Shown: positions 18,786 through 28,046, numbered from the stretch's first letter. The stretch: DNA of 64,000 nucleotides from Streptomyces sp. Tue6028 (GCF_002300165.1 NZ_MLCE01000018.1:1-64000), one strand, 5' to 3'. The notes: generated by a model not told the origin, from the letters alone. Made by a program: numbers and translations.

Positions 18786-19928
18786 TCAGACCAGGCGGCG
18801 CGCCCCCGCGGACGGGACCGCCGGGAAGACACGCGGGGCGGTGTACCCCGCGGCGGCGAAGGCCTCGGCCACCGCCTTGGTGACCGTGTCCACGTCGGCC
18901 GACTCCACGAGGACGACCGCCGACCCGCCGAAGCCGCCTCCCGTCATGCGGGCGCCCAGAGCTCCGGCCGCGTTGGCCGTCGCCACCACGAGGTCCAGCT
19001 CCGGGCAGGAGATCCGCAGGTCGTCCCGCAGGGAGACGTGACCTTCGGTGAGGACCGGCCCGATCGCCCGGACGTCACCCGCGTCCAGCAGGGCGATGAC
19101 CTGCTCCACCCGGTGGTCGTCGGACACGACGTGCCGGACGTAGCGGCGGACCCGCTCGTCCGACAGCCGCGCCAGCGCCGCGTCGAGGCCGGTGTACGGC
19201 ACGTCCCGCAGATGGGAGACACCCAGCTGCCGCGCGCCCTCCTCGCACCCCGCACGCCGCTCGGCGTACGCCCCGTCGCCCAGGGCGTGCTTCACCCGGG
19301 AGTCGACGACCAGGAGTTCGAGCCCCTGGGCGGCCAGGTCGAACGGGACCTGGCGGATCGACAGGTCCCGGCAGTCGAGGTGCAGGGCGTGCCCCTCGGT
19401 GCAGCAGGCCGACGCCGTCTGGTCCATGATCCCGCAGGGCACGCCCACGAAGTCGTTCTCGGCCCGCTGCGCGAGACGCGCCAACTCCGGTCCGGTGAGA
19501 CCGAGTTCGTACAGGTCGTTGAGGGCGAGCGCCGTCACGACCTCCAGCGCCGCGGACGAGGAGAGGCCCGCCCCGGTGGGCACGGTCGAGGCGAGATGCA
19601 GATCGGCGCCGCCGACCACGTGCCCCGCCTGGCCGAGCGCCCACACCACACCGGCCGGGTACGCGGCCCAGCCCGTGTCGGACAGCGGGACCAGCGCCTC
19701 GATGTCCAGCTCGACGACCGGCCCCTCGATGTCCGCGGAGTGCAGCCGCAACACCCGGTCCGCGCGCCGCGACACGGCCGCCACGGCCGTGTGCGGCAGC
19801 GCGAGCGGCATGACGAACCCCTCGTTGAAGTCCGTGTACTCGCCGATCAGGTTGACCCTGCCGGGCGCCGCCCAGACACCCTCGGGTACGGCGCCGTACA
19901 GCTCTTCGAAGCCCTCGCGAACCCCCAC
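18786..19928 (-). CDS. galK: galactokinase
   Basis: GalK phosphorylates galactose at C1 with ATP, the first Leloir step. The 380-residue protein has the signature GRVNLIGEYTDFNEGFVMPLAL, the GHMP ATP loop PTGAGLSSSAALEV, catalytic Asp region GIMDQTASACC, and GARMTGGGFGGSAVVLV. The GTG start directly follows the galE stop with no gap, so it is the last gene of galTEK. Confidence 0.97.
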   Translation of the reverse strand: MGVREGFEELYGAVPEGVWAAPGRVNLIGEYTDFNEGFVMPLALPHTAVAAVSRRADRVLRLHSADIEGPVVELDIEALVPLSDTGWAAYPAGVVWALGQAGHVVGGADLHLASTVPTGAGLSSSAALEVVTALALNDLYELGLTGPELARLAQRAENDFVGVPCGIMDQTASACCTEGHALHLDCRDLSIRQVPFDLAAQGLELLVVDSRVKHALGDGAYAERRAGCEEGARQLGVSHLRDVPYTGLDAALARLSDERVRRYVRHVVSDDHRVEQVIALLDAGDVRAIGPVLTEGHVSLRDDLRISCPELDLVVATANAAGALGARMTGGGFGGSAVVLVESADVDTVTKAVAEAFAAAGYTAPRVFPAVPSAGARRLV

Positions 19929-20897
19929 CTACTGCTCCTTCGACCTGTTCTGTGCGAACTCCCACGCGTCCGCGACGATCCCCGCGAGATCCGCGCGGGA
20001 CGGATTCCAGCCGAGGCGCTCCCGGGCGGCCTCGGCCGACGCGACCAGCACCGCCGGGTCGCCGCCGCGGCGCGGCGCCACGACCTCGGGAATGGGGTGG
20101 CCGGTGACCTGGCGCACCGTCTCGATGACCTCGCGGACGGAGAAGCCGTTGCCGTTGCCGAGGTTGCAGATCAGATGCTCGCCGGGGGTGGCGGCGGCGA
20201 CCGCCAGCAGATGGGCCTCGGCGAGGTCGGCGACATGGATGTAGTCGCGGATGCAGGTGCCGTCCGGCGTCGGGTAGTCGTCGCCGTAGACCGAGATGGC
20301 GTCGCGGCGGCCCTGGGCGACCTGGAGGACGAGCGGGATGAGGTGCGACTCGGGGTCGTGCCGCTCGCCGCAGGAGCCGTAGGCGCCCGCCACGTTGAAG
20401 TAGCGCAGCGAGACCGCGCCGAGTCCGTGCGCCGCCGCCTCACCGGTGATCATGTGGTCGACGGCGAGCTTCGAGGCGCCGTACGGGTTGGTCGGCCGCG
20501 TGGGGGCGGTCTCGACGATCGGGGTCCGCTCCGGCTCGCCGTAGGTGGCGGCGGTGGACGAGAAGACCAGCTTGCGGACGCCCGCCTCACGCATCGCGGC
20601 GAGCAGCGCCATCGTGCCGCCGACGTTGTTGTCCCAGTACTTCTCGGGCTTCACGACGGACTCGCCGACCTGCGAGAAGGCGGCGAAGTGCAGCACGGCG
20701 TCGTACGAGGAGTCCAGCCACTTGGCGGCGTCGCGGATGTCGCCCTCGACGAAGGCGGCCCCGGCGGGCACGCCCTCGCGGAACCCGGTCGAGAGGTTGT
20801 CGAGGACGGTGACCTCGTGCCCGGCCTCGACCAGGTGCTGCGCGACCACGCTGCCCACATAGCCCGCGCCGCCGGTGACCAGGTACTTCCCACTCAT
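19929..20897 (-). CDS. galE: UDP-glucose 4-epimerase
   Basis: GalE interconverts UDP-galactose and UDP-glucose. The 322-residue short-chain dehydrogenase-type protein has NAD motif VTGGAGYVGS, the catalytic Ser in VFSSTAATYGEP, YGASK (Tyr-x-x-x-Lys), and RYFNVAGA. The ATG overlaps the galT stop by 4 bases (ATGA). An upstream in-frame extension to 21101 overlaps galT and is rejected. It is the middle gene of galTEK. Confidence 0.97.
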   Translation of the reverse strand: MSGKYLVTGGAGYVGSVVAQHLVEAGHEVTVLDNLSTGFREGVPAGAAFVEGDIRDAAKWLDSSYDAVLHFAAFSQVGESVVKPEKYWDNNVGGTMALLAAMREAGVRKLVFSSTAATYGEPERTPIVETAPTRPTNPYGASKLAVDHMITGEAAAHGLGAVSLRYFNVAGAYGSCGERHDPESHLIPLVLQVAQGRRDAISVYGDDYPTPDGTCIRDYIHVADLAEAHLLAVAAATPGEHLICNLGNGNGFSVREVIETVRQVTGHPIPEVVAPRRGGDPAVLVASAEAARERLGWNPSRADLAGIVADAWEFAQNRSKEQ

Positions 20898-21958
20898 GAA
20901 CTCGCTACCTCTCGCAGTCGCTGGGCCGCGGTCTCCGGCGGCACGTCGTTGATGAACACGCTCATGCCGGATTCGGAACCCGCGAGGAACTTCAGCTTGC
21001 CGGAAGTGCGGCGGATGGTGAAAAGCTCGAGGTGGAGCGCGAAGTCGTCCCGGTTGACGCCGTCGAACTCCTCCAGCGGGCCGAACGGCGCCTGGTGCCA
21101 TGCGGCGATGTACGGCGTCGGGGGCTCACCTTCACCGAAGATCCGGTCGAAGCGCCTCAAGAGTTCCAGATAGACCTGGGGGAATTCTTTGCGCGCGTCC
21201 GCGTCGAGGCCGAGCAGGTCGGGCACACGACGGCGCGGATACAGGTGGACCTCGTAGGGCCAGTGCGCCGCGTACGGCACGAAGGCGACCCAGTGGTCGC
21301 TCGCCAGGACGACCCGGGAGCCGTCGGCGAGCTCACGCGCGACGACCTCGTCGAAGAGGTTCTCGCCGCCGGTCGCCTCCTTGTGCGCGGCGAGCGAGCG
21401 CAGCATCAGGGCGGTACGCGGGGTGGTGAAGGGGTAGCCGTAGATCTGCCCGTGCGGGTGGCCGAGGGTGACGCCGATCTCGGCGCCGCGGTTCTCGAAG
21501 CAGAAGACCTGTTCGACGGAGGAGAGATGGGACAGCTCGGCCGTGCGGTCCGTCCACGCCTCCAGGACGAGCCCCGCCTGCTCCTCGGTCAGATCGGCGA
21601 AGGAGGCGTCGTGGTCGGAGGTGAAGCAGACGACCTCGCAGCGTCCGGAGTCGCCGGCCAGGGAGGGGAAACGGTTCTCGAAGACCACGACGTCGTACGA
21701 GGAGTCCGGGATCTCGCTCAGCCGCTCGCCCCGGGAGGGGCACAGGGGGCATTCGTCGGCCGGCGGGTGGTAGGTGCGGCCCTGGCGGTGCGAGGCGACG
21801 GCGACGCTGTCGCCGAGCAGCGGGTCGCGGCGGATCTCGGAGGTCGTGACGGTGCGCTCCAGAGGACGCCGGTCGACCGCGTCGCGCACGGTGTCGTCGC
21901 GCAGGTCGTAGTAGACGAGCTCACGACCGTCGGCCAGTCGGGTCGAGGTCTTCTTCAC
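20894..21958 (-). CDS. galT: galactose-1-phosphate uridylyltransferase
   Basis: GalT exchanges UMP between UDP-glucose and galactose-1-phosphate. The 354-residue HIT-superfamily enzyme shows the active-site GVTLGHPHGQIYGYPF with the nucleophilic His, zinc-site CPLC in ADECPLCPS, and FENRFPS. The GTG start follows GGGGAG. It is the first gene of galTEK; the promoter should lie in the 177-base gap shared with the divergent symporter. Confidence 0.96.
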   Translation of the reverse strand: MKKTSTRLADGRELVYYDLRDDTVRDAVDRRPLERTVTTSEIRRDPLLGDSVAVASHRQGRTYHPPADECPLCPSRGERLSEIPDSSYDVVVFENRFPSLAGDSGRCEVVCFTSDHDASFADLTEEQAGLVLEAWTDRTAELSHLSSVEQVFCFENRGAEIGVTLGHPHGQIYGYPFTTPRTALMLRSLAAHKEATGGENLFDEVVARELADGSRVVLASDHWVAFVPYAAHWPYEVHLYPRRRVPDLLGLDADARKEFPQVYLELLRRFDRIFGEGEPPTPYIAAWHQAPFGPLEEFDGVNRDDFALHLELFTIRRTSGKLKFLAGSESGMSVFINDVPPETAAQRLREVASS

Positions 21959-22135
21959 TTCGGACTCCCCAGTCGAGCCACCGAACCTTCAAACAGAACC
22001 CAACATACCAAAACACAAGTCACCACGGCCGTCAACATCACAATCAAACAAAGACCATCATCAGAAGTGTTCAATTACTGAACACGGAGGCGTAGGTTCC
22101 GCTCAGGTTCAGTTCGCGCAACGAAGCGAGTACGC
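21959..22135. promoter_or_regulatory. divergent promoter region galTEK / Na+-solute symporter
   Basis: This gap is markedly A/T-richer than its surroundings from about 21985 to 22085. On the minus strand it has TTTGATTGTGATGTTGA and TTGTGTTTTGG upstream of galT. S. lividans galP1 is known for short direct repeats and galactose induction; a like promoter here is inferred, and exact -10/-35 boxes were not fixed. Confidence 0.6.
22067..22085. promoter_or_regulatory. palindromic operator candidate between galT and symporter
   Basis: GTGTTCA-ATTAC-TGAACAC has perfect 7-bp arms around a 5-base spacer. It is 109 bases from the galT start and 51 bases from the symporter start, so a regulator bound here could control both. 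Confidence 0.6.
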
Positions 22136-23827
22136 ATGCAAACCCCCACACATACCCCCACAGAACTGGCGGCGGGGCTACGGCTCCCCACCAACGGGCT
22201 CGATTACGCGATCATGGCGATCTACTTCGCCGTGGTTCTCGGCATCGGCTTCGCCGCCCGCCGCTCGGTGAAGACGACCCTGGACTTCTTCCTGTCGGGC
22301 CGGTCACTGCCCGCCTGGATCACCGGCCTGGCCTTCATCTCGGCCAACCTGGCCGCCACCGAGATCCTCGGCATGGCCGCGAACAGCGCCCAGTACGGCG
22401 CCTACACCGTCCACTGGTACTGGATCGGCGCCATCCCCGCCATGGTCTTCCTCGGCCTGGTGATGATGCCCTTCTACTACGGCAGCAAGGTCCGCTCCGT
22501 CCCGGAGATGCTGCTGCTCCGCTTCGACAAGTCGGCCCACCTGCTGAGTTCGATCCTGTTCGCCTTCGCGGCCATCCTGATCGCCGGCGTGAACCTCTAC
22601 GCCCTCGCGATCGTCGTCGAGGCACTCCTCGGCTGGCCGCAGTGGGTGGCCATCCTGGTCGCCGGCTTCTTCGTGCTCGCCTACATCACGCTCGGCGGCC
22701 TGTCCTCGGCGATCTACAACGAGGTGCTCCAGTTCTTCGTGATCCTGGCGGCCCTCATCCCGATCGTCGTGCTCGGCCTGAAGAAGGTCGGCGGCTGGGA
22801 CGGACTGACCGACTCCCTCTCCAAGACCCACGGCCACGACTTCGTCACCGCCTGGGGCGGCACCGGCATCGGCAGCGCCAACCCGCTCGGTGCCAACTGG
22901 CTGACCATCGTGCTCGGCCTCGGGTTCGTCCTGTCCTTCGGCTACTGGACCACCAACTTCGCCGAGGTGCAGCGCGCCCTGTCCGCGAAGAACCTCTCCG
23001 CCGCCCAGCGCACCCCGCTGATCGCCGCCTTCCCGAAGATCTTCATCGTCTTCCTGGTGATGATCCCGGGCCTGGTCGCCGCCGTCCTCGTGCCCAAGAT
23101 CGGCACCCCCGGCTCCGACCTCCAGTACAACGACGCCATCCCCTACCTGATGCAGGAGCTGCTGCCCAACGGCGTGCTGGGCATCGCGGTGACCGGTCTG
23201 CTCGCCGCCTTCATGGCCGGTATGGCCGCCAACGTCTCGTCCTTCAACACGGTGTTCACCAACGACATCTGGGCGAAGTACGTGGTCCGGGGCCGCGAGG
23301 ACGCGTACTACGTGCGCTTCGGCCGCCTCATCACCGCGATCGGCGTGGCCGCCTCGGTGGGCACGGCGTTCCTGGCGTCGTCGTTCTCGAACATCATGAG
23401 CTACCTCCAGACGCTCTTCTCCTTCTTCAACGTGCCGATGTTCGTGGTCTTCATCGTCGGCATGTTCTGGAAGCGCGCCTCCACCAAGTCCGGCTTCTGG
23501 GGCCTGCTCGCCGGCACCGTGACCGCGATGGTGAACTACTTCGTCCTCTACAAGCGCGGCATCATCGACATCCCCACCGACCAGGGCGCCAACTTCGTCT
23601 CCGCGATCGCGGGCTTCGTCGCCGGTGCGGTCGTCATGGTCGTCGTGTCGCTGTTCACCGCCCCGAAGCCGGAGGAGGAGCTCCAGGGCCTGGTCTACGG
23701 CACCCGCTCCCCCGGCATGGAGGAACCGCCCGCCCCCGGGGACGACGCCTGGTACCGCAAGCCGGCCCTGCTGGGCTGGGGCGCAGTGATCATCGCGGCA
23801 GCCTGCTACATCCCGTTCTCGCTCTGA
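22136..23827 (+). CDS. sodium:solute symporter (SSS/SGLT-type), likely sugar uptake
   Basis: This 563-residue protein has about 14 membrane segments and SSS-family landmarks: FLSGRSLPAWITGLAFISANLAATE, GMAANSAQYGAYTVHWYW, YITLGGLSSAIYNEVLQFF, and GLLAAFMAGMAANVSSFNTVFTNDIW. It resembles the vSGLT-type sugar branch. Divergence from galTEK suggests galactose or a related sugar as substrate, with Na+ as coupling ion; this is inference. A small membrane protein gene follows 21 bases downstream. Confidence 0.9.
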   Translation: MQTPTHTPTELAAGLRLPTNGLDYAIMAIYFAVVLGIGFAARRSVKTTLDFFLSGRSLPAWITGLAFISANLAATEILGMAANSAQYGAYTVHWYWIGAIPAMVFLGLVMMPFYYGSKVRSVPEMLLLRFDKSAHLLSSILFAFAAILIAGVNLYALAIVVEALLGWPQWVAILVAGFFVLAYITLGGLSSAIYNEVLQFFVILAALIPIVVLGLKKVGGWDGLTDSLSKTHGHDFVTAWGGTGIGSANPLGANWLTIVLGLGFVLSFGYWTTNFAEVQRALSAKNLSAAQRTPLIAAFPKIFIVFLVMIPGLVAAVLVPKIGTPGSDLQYNDAIPYLMQELLPNGVLGIAVTGLLAAFMAGMAANVSSFNTVFTNDIWAKYVVRGREDAYYVRFGRLITAIGVAASVGTAFLASSFSNIMSYLQTLFSFFNVPMFVVFIVGMFWKRASTKSGFWGLLAGTVTAMVNYFVLYKRGIIDIPTDQGANFVSAIAGFVAGAVVMVVVSLFTAPKPEEELQGLVYGTRSPGMEEPPAPGDDAWYRKPALLGWGAVIIAAACYIPFSL

Positions 23828-23848
23828 TCGCGGGAGGATTGAGAAACC

Positions 23849-24178
23849 ATGACCGAGCATTCCGGACACTCCGGGTTCTCCGAGAAGGACGTCCAGCGGG
23901 AAGTCACCGAGCTGGAGGGCAAGTCCGCCACCGCCGCCCGCATCTTCGACCTGCGCCGCATCATCGGACTCCTGTTCGTGCTCTACGGCCTCATCGTCGG
24001 GATCACCGGGCTCACCGACTCCGACGCCGCCATCGAGAAGGCCCAGGGCGTCAACATCAACCTGTGGACCGGCCTGGGCATGCTGCTCCTCGGCCTGTTC
24101 TTCCTCGTCTGGCTGAAGCTGCGTCCGACACCGCCGCCGACACCCCACGTCCTGCCCGAGGAGCAGGACAACGAGTAG
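23849..24178 (+). CDS. small two-helix membrane protein downstream of symporter
   Basis: This 109-residue protein follows GGGAGGA. It has a hydrophilic N-terminus (SEKDVQREVTELEGKSATAARIFDLRR), two membrane helices (IIGLLFVLYGLIVGITGL and LWTGLGMLLLGLFFLVWL), and a Pro-rich acidic tail. It is probably co-transcribed with the symporter and could be an accessory subunit; no function is known to me. Confidence 0.85.
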   Translation: MTEHSGHSGFSEKDVQREVTELEGKSATAARIFDLRRIIGLLFVLYGLIVGITGLTDSDAAIEKAQGVNINLWTGLGMLLLGLFFLVWLKLRPTPPPTPHVLPEEQDNE

Positions 24179-24185
24179 CGTCCGC

Positions 24186-24223
24186 GTACGGGGCTGGAGT
24201 TCTTCGGGACTCCGGCCCCGTAC
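24186..24223 (+). terminator. hairpin terminator after symporter operon
   Basis: The 15-base arms GTACGGGGCTGGAGT and ACTCCGGCCCCGTAC pair with one G-U position around an 8-base loop. It starts 8 bases after the stop of the small membrane protein gene. Confidence 0.85.
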
Positions 24224-24271
24224 CGCTGTAGGCACCCCCTGCCCCGTCCATCGAGAAGGAGCGCACCCCTC

Positions 24272-25189
24272 ATGACCACGCCGAACGCCACCGACCGGCC
24301 CGTGAAGCTCACCGTCAGCGTCCTCGGCACCGGGATCATGGGAGCCGCGATGGCGCGCAGCCTCGCACGGGCCGGACACACCGTCCGCGCCTGGAACCGC
24401 AGCCGCGACAAGGCCGAGCCGCTGGCCGCCGACGGCATCCAGGTCGCCGGCACTCCCGCCGAGGCGGTCCGGGACGCCGAGGTCGTCCTCACCGTGCTGT
24501 ACGACGGTGCCGCCGCCCTCGACGTCATGCGGCAGGCGGTGCCCGGTCTGCGCCCCGGCGCCGCCTGGGTGCAGTCGACGACCGCGGGCATCGAGTCCGT
24601 CCCCGAGCTGGCCGGCTTCGCCCGCGAGCACGGGCTGGTCTTCTTCGACGCGCCGGTCCTCGGGACCCGTCAGCCCGCCGAGGCGGGGCAGCTGACCGTG
24701 CTGGCGGCCGGCCCGTCCGGGAGCCGCGACACCGTGACGCCGGTCTTCGACGCCGTCGGCTCACGCACCGTGTGGACCGGCGAGGACGGCGCGGCCGGCA
24801 GCGCGACGCGCCTCAAGCTCGTCGCCAACAGCTGGGTCCTCGCGGCCACCGCCGCCAGCGGTGAGGTCCTCGCCCTGGCGCAGGGCCTGGGCGTGGACCC
24901 GCACGGCTTCTTCGACCTGATCGCCGGCGGCCCGCTCGACATGGTCTATCTGCGCGCCAAGGCCGACCTGGTCCTGGAGGACCGGCTGACACCGGCGAGT
25001 TTCGCGGTCGCCACCGCCGAGAAGGACGCCCGTCTGATCGTCCGGGCCGGAGAGCACAACGGCGTCCGTCTCGACGTGGCCGCCGCGGCCGCGGAACGCT
25101 TCGGCCGCGCCGCCGCCCAGGGCCACGCCGACGAGGACATGGCCGCCGCCTACTTCGCCAGCTTCGACGAGCGGCGGCCCTCCGCGTAG
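24272..25189 (+). CDS. NAD(P)-binding beta-hydroxyacid dehydrogenase-family oxidoreductase
   Basis: This 305-residue protein has the dinucleotide motif SVLGTGIMGAAMARSLARAGH, substrate-binding-type FFDAPVLGTRQPAEAGQLTVLAAG, and the catalytic Lys region RLKLVANSWVLA. These fit the 3-hydroxyisobutyrate dehydrogenase/tartronate semialdehyde reductase family. AAGGAG precedes the ATG. It ends 10 bases before the convergent regulator gene. Substrate is not predictable. Confidence 0.92.
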   Translation: MTTPNATDRPVKLTVSVLGTGIMGAAMARSLARAGHTVRAWNRSRDKAEPLAADGIQVAGTPAEAVRDAEVVLTVLYDGAAALDVMRQAVPGLRPGAAWVQSTTAGIESVPELAGFAREHGLVFFDAPVLGTRQPAEAGQLTVLAAGPSGSRDTVTPVFDAVGSRTVWTGEDGAAGSATRLKLVANSWVLAATAASGEVLALAQGLGVDPHGFFDLIAGGPLDMVYLRAKADLVLEDRLTPASFAVATAEKDARLIVRAGEHNGVRLDVAAAAAERFGRAAAQGHADEDMAAAYFASFDERRPSA

Positions 25190-25199
25190 GCCCCGGATC

Positions 25200-25901
25200 T
25201 CACAGGGGCTCCTCCGTCCCGCCGGGCGGGGCCGGCACCGGCCCCGCCCGGTCCAGCAGACCGGTGCGGGCGGCCAGCGCCGCCGCCTCCAGACGCGATC
25301 CCACACCCAGCTTCATCAGCACCCGCTGCACATGGGTGCGCGCCGTCGACGGGGCTATGCCCATCCCGGCCGCGATGAGCCGGGTGTCCTCGCCGTCCGC
25401 GACCCGCACGAGCACCTCCACCTCGCGCGGAGTGAGCATCTGGAGCAGCCGCTGCCCCTCGTCGTCGGGCTGGGCGGCCGGGTTGAGCAGTTCGCTGAAG
25501 GCGCCCTGGAGCAGCTGCGGGGCCACGGCCGCCTCACCCGCCCGCGCCTTCATGATCGCGCGCTCGACGCCCTCTATGCGTTCGTCGTGGCGTACGTAGC
25601 CCGACGCGCCGGCGGCGAACGCGGCGGCGATGCCCCGCGGGTTCGGCACCGGACCCAGGACGAGGACGGCCACCTGCGGCCGTTCCCGTTTGATCTTCAC
25701 CACCGGGTCGAAGATCCCCGGCTCGGCCGGTGCGGCCGTGCCGAGCAGGCACACCTCGGGTGCCCGTGTGATCACCAGCTCCGCCGCCCCCGCGGCGGGC
25801 GCCGCCGCGGCGAGCACCCGGTGCCCGCGCAGCTTCAAGGCCGAGGCCAACGCCTCGGCGAGCAATCGGTGGTCGTCGACCACCATGAGCCGCACTCCCA
25901 T
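25200..25901 (-). CDS. atypical LuxR-type response regulator with degenerate receiver
   Basis: The protein has 233 residues from the ATG at 25901 after GGGGGG. The receiver fold keeps the acidic pair Asp9-Asp10 (VVDDHRLLAEAL), but the phospho-acceptor position is Gly54 (VCLLGTAAP), the Thr/Ser is Gly82 (VLVLGPV), and the Lys position is His104 (GYVRHDE). It therefore cannot work by standard Asp phosphorylation. The LuxR helix-turn-helix is intact (LTPREVEVLVRVADGEDTRLIAAGM, STARTHVQRVLMKLGV). No kinase is nearby. It lies upstream of, and in the same direction as, the twin propeller genes, separated by a terminator. Confidence 0.92.
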   Translation of the reverse strand: MGVRLMVVDDHRLLAEALASALKLRGHRVLAAAAPAAGAAELVITRAPEVCLLGTAAPAEPGIFDPVVKIKRERPQVAVLVLGPVPNPRGIAAAFAAGASGYVRHDERIEGVERAIMKARAGEAAVAPQLLQGAFSELLNPAAQPDDEGQRLLQMLTPREVEVLVRVADGEDTRLIAAGMGIAPSTARTHVQRVLMKLGVGSRLEAAALAARTGLLDRAGPVPAPPGGTEEPL

Positions 25902-26075
25902 CAGGCAACCCCCCAGTCCCCCCAAGCATCCCCACTGGTTCCCCGTGGATTAGGAGCCCCCCGGCTCTCCATCCCCCGGAAGCTACACGCTTGTTCGACG
26001 TTGCGCTTCCCCTACTGGAGAGATGTGCCCCGGAATATCGAAATCTCTCCCATTCGGGAGTGATGAGGGGTACGC

Positions 26076-26111
26076 GTGCGGCCCCGCCCCTGAGCAGGGA
26101 CGGGGCCGCAC
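26076..26111 (-). terminator. hairpin terminator after propeller gene
   Basis: The arms GTGCGGCCCCG and CGGGGCCGCAC form an 11-bp perfect stem, extended inward by CCC/GGG. It is just past the stop of the 26129-27976 gene on the minus strand. Confidence 0.8.
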
Positions 26112-26128
26112 GGCGGGGACCGGCTCGG

Positions 26129-27976
26129 CTACTGCGCGCCGAAGGCGACCACCAGGTACTCCTTGTCGTCCGCGGAGGACGGCTTGTGGGCGTAGACCTG
26201 CGACATGTACAGGCGGCCGTCGCGGTAGATGAACTCGGCGTACTCCGGGAGCATGCTGGACTCCGCGTCGCGGACCGATTCGCTCGCCGGGTTCTCCAGG
26301 AGCTTGGTCTCCTTGAAGGAGGTGCCGTCGAAGGAGACGACCTGCCCGCCCTTGTCGTACGGCGGACGCTTGTAGGCGAGGAGGTCGGTGCCGTCCATGC
26401 GCAGCGGGGTGATGGTGTAGCCGTCACCGGCGTCACCGCGCTGGCCGGTCTGCTTGCCGGTGGAGAGGTCGAAGGCGACGATCTCGTTGGTGCGGCTGTA
26501 CTCCCCCGTGCCGTCGTGCTCCTCGGTCGGGATGTAGAGCTTGTCGTTGCCGACGGTGAGGCCGGAGCAGTACTCGATCCGGCTGATGCCGTCGCAGCGG
26601 GCCGCGTACGTCTTGCCCGGCGCGGAGATCTTCGTGCGCAGCTTGCCGGTCTTGTTGTCGATGGAGAAGAAGTCCGAGATGCCGCTGCCGTCCCCGGCGG
26701 AGTCGCCGACGTCGGCGGCGACGACCAGCGGGTCGGTGGAGACGACGCTCGCGTACTCGATACCGGGCGACATCTTGTACTCCGAGAGCACCTTCCCGGA
26801 CTTCGGGTCGATGTTCTGGATGTGCAGCTGGCGGGTGCTGCCGTACTCGCCGCACTTGCGGACCGCGACGAGCTTCTCGCCACCGCCGTAGCCGGAGTCG
26901 TAGCAGCTGTCGGTCGGCTTGGGCGCCCACAGCGCCTTTCCGGTGGAGATGTCGAAGGCGCCGCCGCCGCTGGTGCTGCCCGCGGCGACCGTGTTCCCGC
27001 TCACGGTGACGTTGTCGATGTTGACCAGCTGGTCACCGGACTTGAGCGTCTTGGTCCACAGCTTCTTGCCGGCGTCGAGGTCGAGGGCGGCGAGCTGGCT
27101 GCAGCCGTGCGACGGGTCCTCCTTGGTCGGCATGGCGGGCTCGTAAGTGATCGCCGTGCGGTTGGCCTCGGTGGCGTGGCGGCTGGCCTGGCACACCGGG
27201 CCGGGCAGCTTGATCGTCCACACCTTGGCGCCGGTCTTGGGGTCGTAGCCGTCGACCTCGGCGTTGCCGCTCTTGACGTACACCTTGTCGGTGAGCCAGG
27301 AGCCGACGGTGGTGACGCTGCTGTCGTTCTTGACGGCGGGCGCGGGCACCTGGAAGAGCAGCTCGGCGCTGGTGTCGGAGGGGACCTTCTCCTTGCCGCC
27401 GGTGGAACCGCCGGACGTGCCGTCACCCTTGTCGCCCTTGTCGCCCTTGCTGCCGCCGGACGTGCTCGCGGTGTTCTTGTCGTCCTTGCCGGAGGACGAC
27501 GCGTACCAGACCCCGCCGCCGACGATCAGCGCGACCGCGACCACGGCGGCCACGATGATGACCAGCTGGCTGTTGACCTTCCGGCCGCCGCCACCGCCCT
27601 GCGGGGCCTGCGGCTGCATCGGCATGGTCTGCTGCTGCGGGTATCCGTACGGGGCCTGCTGGCCCGGGGCACCGTACTGCGGCTGCTGTCCGGGGTAGCC
27701 GTAACCGGGCTGGGCCGGGGGCGGCGTCTGCGGATAGCCGTACGGCTGCTGCGGCGCGGCGGGCGGCGCGGTCTGCGGCGGCGGGGGCGTCTGCGGGTAG
27801 CCGTAGCCGGGGCCCTGCGCGGGCGGCGGGGGCGTCGGGGCGCCGAAGCCGCCGGGGGGCGGGTCCTGAGGCGCCCCGAAACCGCCGGGGGGCGGGTCCT
27901 GGGGCGCGCCGAAACCGCCCTGCGGGGGCTCGTTCGAAGGGGGCTGGTTCGGCGGCGGGGGCGGCGGCTGGCTCAT
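26129..27976 (-). CDS. membrane-anchored PQQ-like beta-propeller protein (paralogue 1)
   Basis: This 615-residue protein has three parts. A cytoplasmic Pro/Gly/Gln-rich tail (residues 1-132) contains repeats GGFGAPQDPPP and PYGYPQ. One membrane helix spans about 136-158 (LVIIVAAVVAVALIVGGGVWY). After a Ser/Gly/Lys linker, an extracytoplasmic domain (about 205-615) has WD/PQQ-like strands such as VDGYDPKTGAKVWTIKLPG, AALDLDAGKKLWTKTL and AFDLSTGKQTGQ, the BamB/PQQ-propeller pattern. Several Cys may form disulfides. There is no enzyme motif and no kinase domain. It is the downstream neighbour of a close paralogue, 70 bases apart. Function is unknown. Confidence 0.88.
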   Translation of the reverse strand: MSQPPPPPPNQPPSNEPPQGGFGAPQDPPPGGFGAPQDPPPGGFGAPTPPPPAQGPGYGYPQTPPPPQTAPPAAPQQPYGYPQTPPPAQPGYGYPGQQPQYGAPGQQAPYGYPQQQTMPMQPQAPQGGGGGRKVNSQLVIIVAAVVAVALIVGGGVWYASSSGKDDKNTASTSGGSKGDKGDKGDGTSGGSTGGKEKVPSDTSAELLFQVPAPAVKNDSSVTTVGSWLTDKVYVKSGNAEVDGYDPKTGAKVWTIKLPGPVCQASRHATEANRTAITYEPAMPTKEDPSHGCSQLAALDLDAGKKLWTKTLKSGDQLVNIDNVTVSGNTVAAGSTSGGGAFDISTGKALWAPKPTDSCYDSGYGGGEKLVAVRKCGEYGSTRQLHIQNIDPKSGKVLSEYKMSPGIEYASVVSTDPLVVAADVGDSAGDGSGISDFFSIDNKTGKLRTKISAPGKTYAARCDGISRIEYCSGLTVGNDKLYIPTEEHDGTGEYSRTNEIVAFDLSTGKQTGQRGDAGDGYTITPLRMDGTDLLAYKRPPYDKGGQVVSFDGTSFKETKLLENPASESVRDAESSMLPEYAEFIYRDGRLYMSQVYAHKPSSADDKEYLVVAFGAQ

Positions 27977-28046
27977 GGCGTGTGTACCTCGGATGCGAAG
28001 GGGACGAAGGAGTGGGGGGCCTGGACGGGTGGGAGCGGTGGCCGGC

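Noticed and set aside
22304..24631. 775-codon open frame on the - strand
   Set aside because: It is antisense to the symporter, composed of His/Asp/Gly/Glu-rich sequence typical of reverse-strand GC3 shadows.
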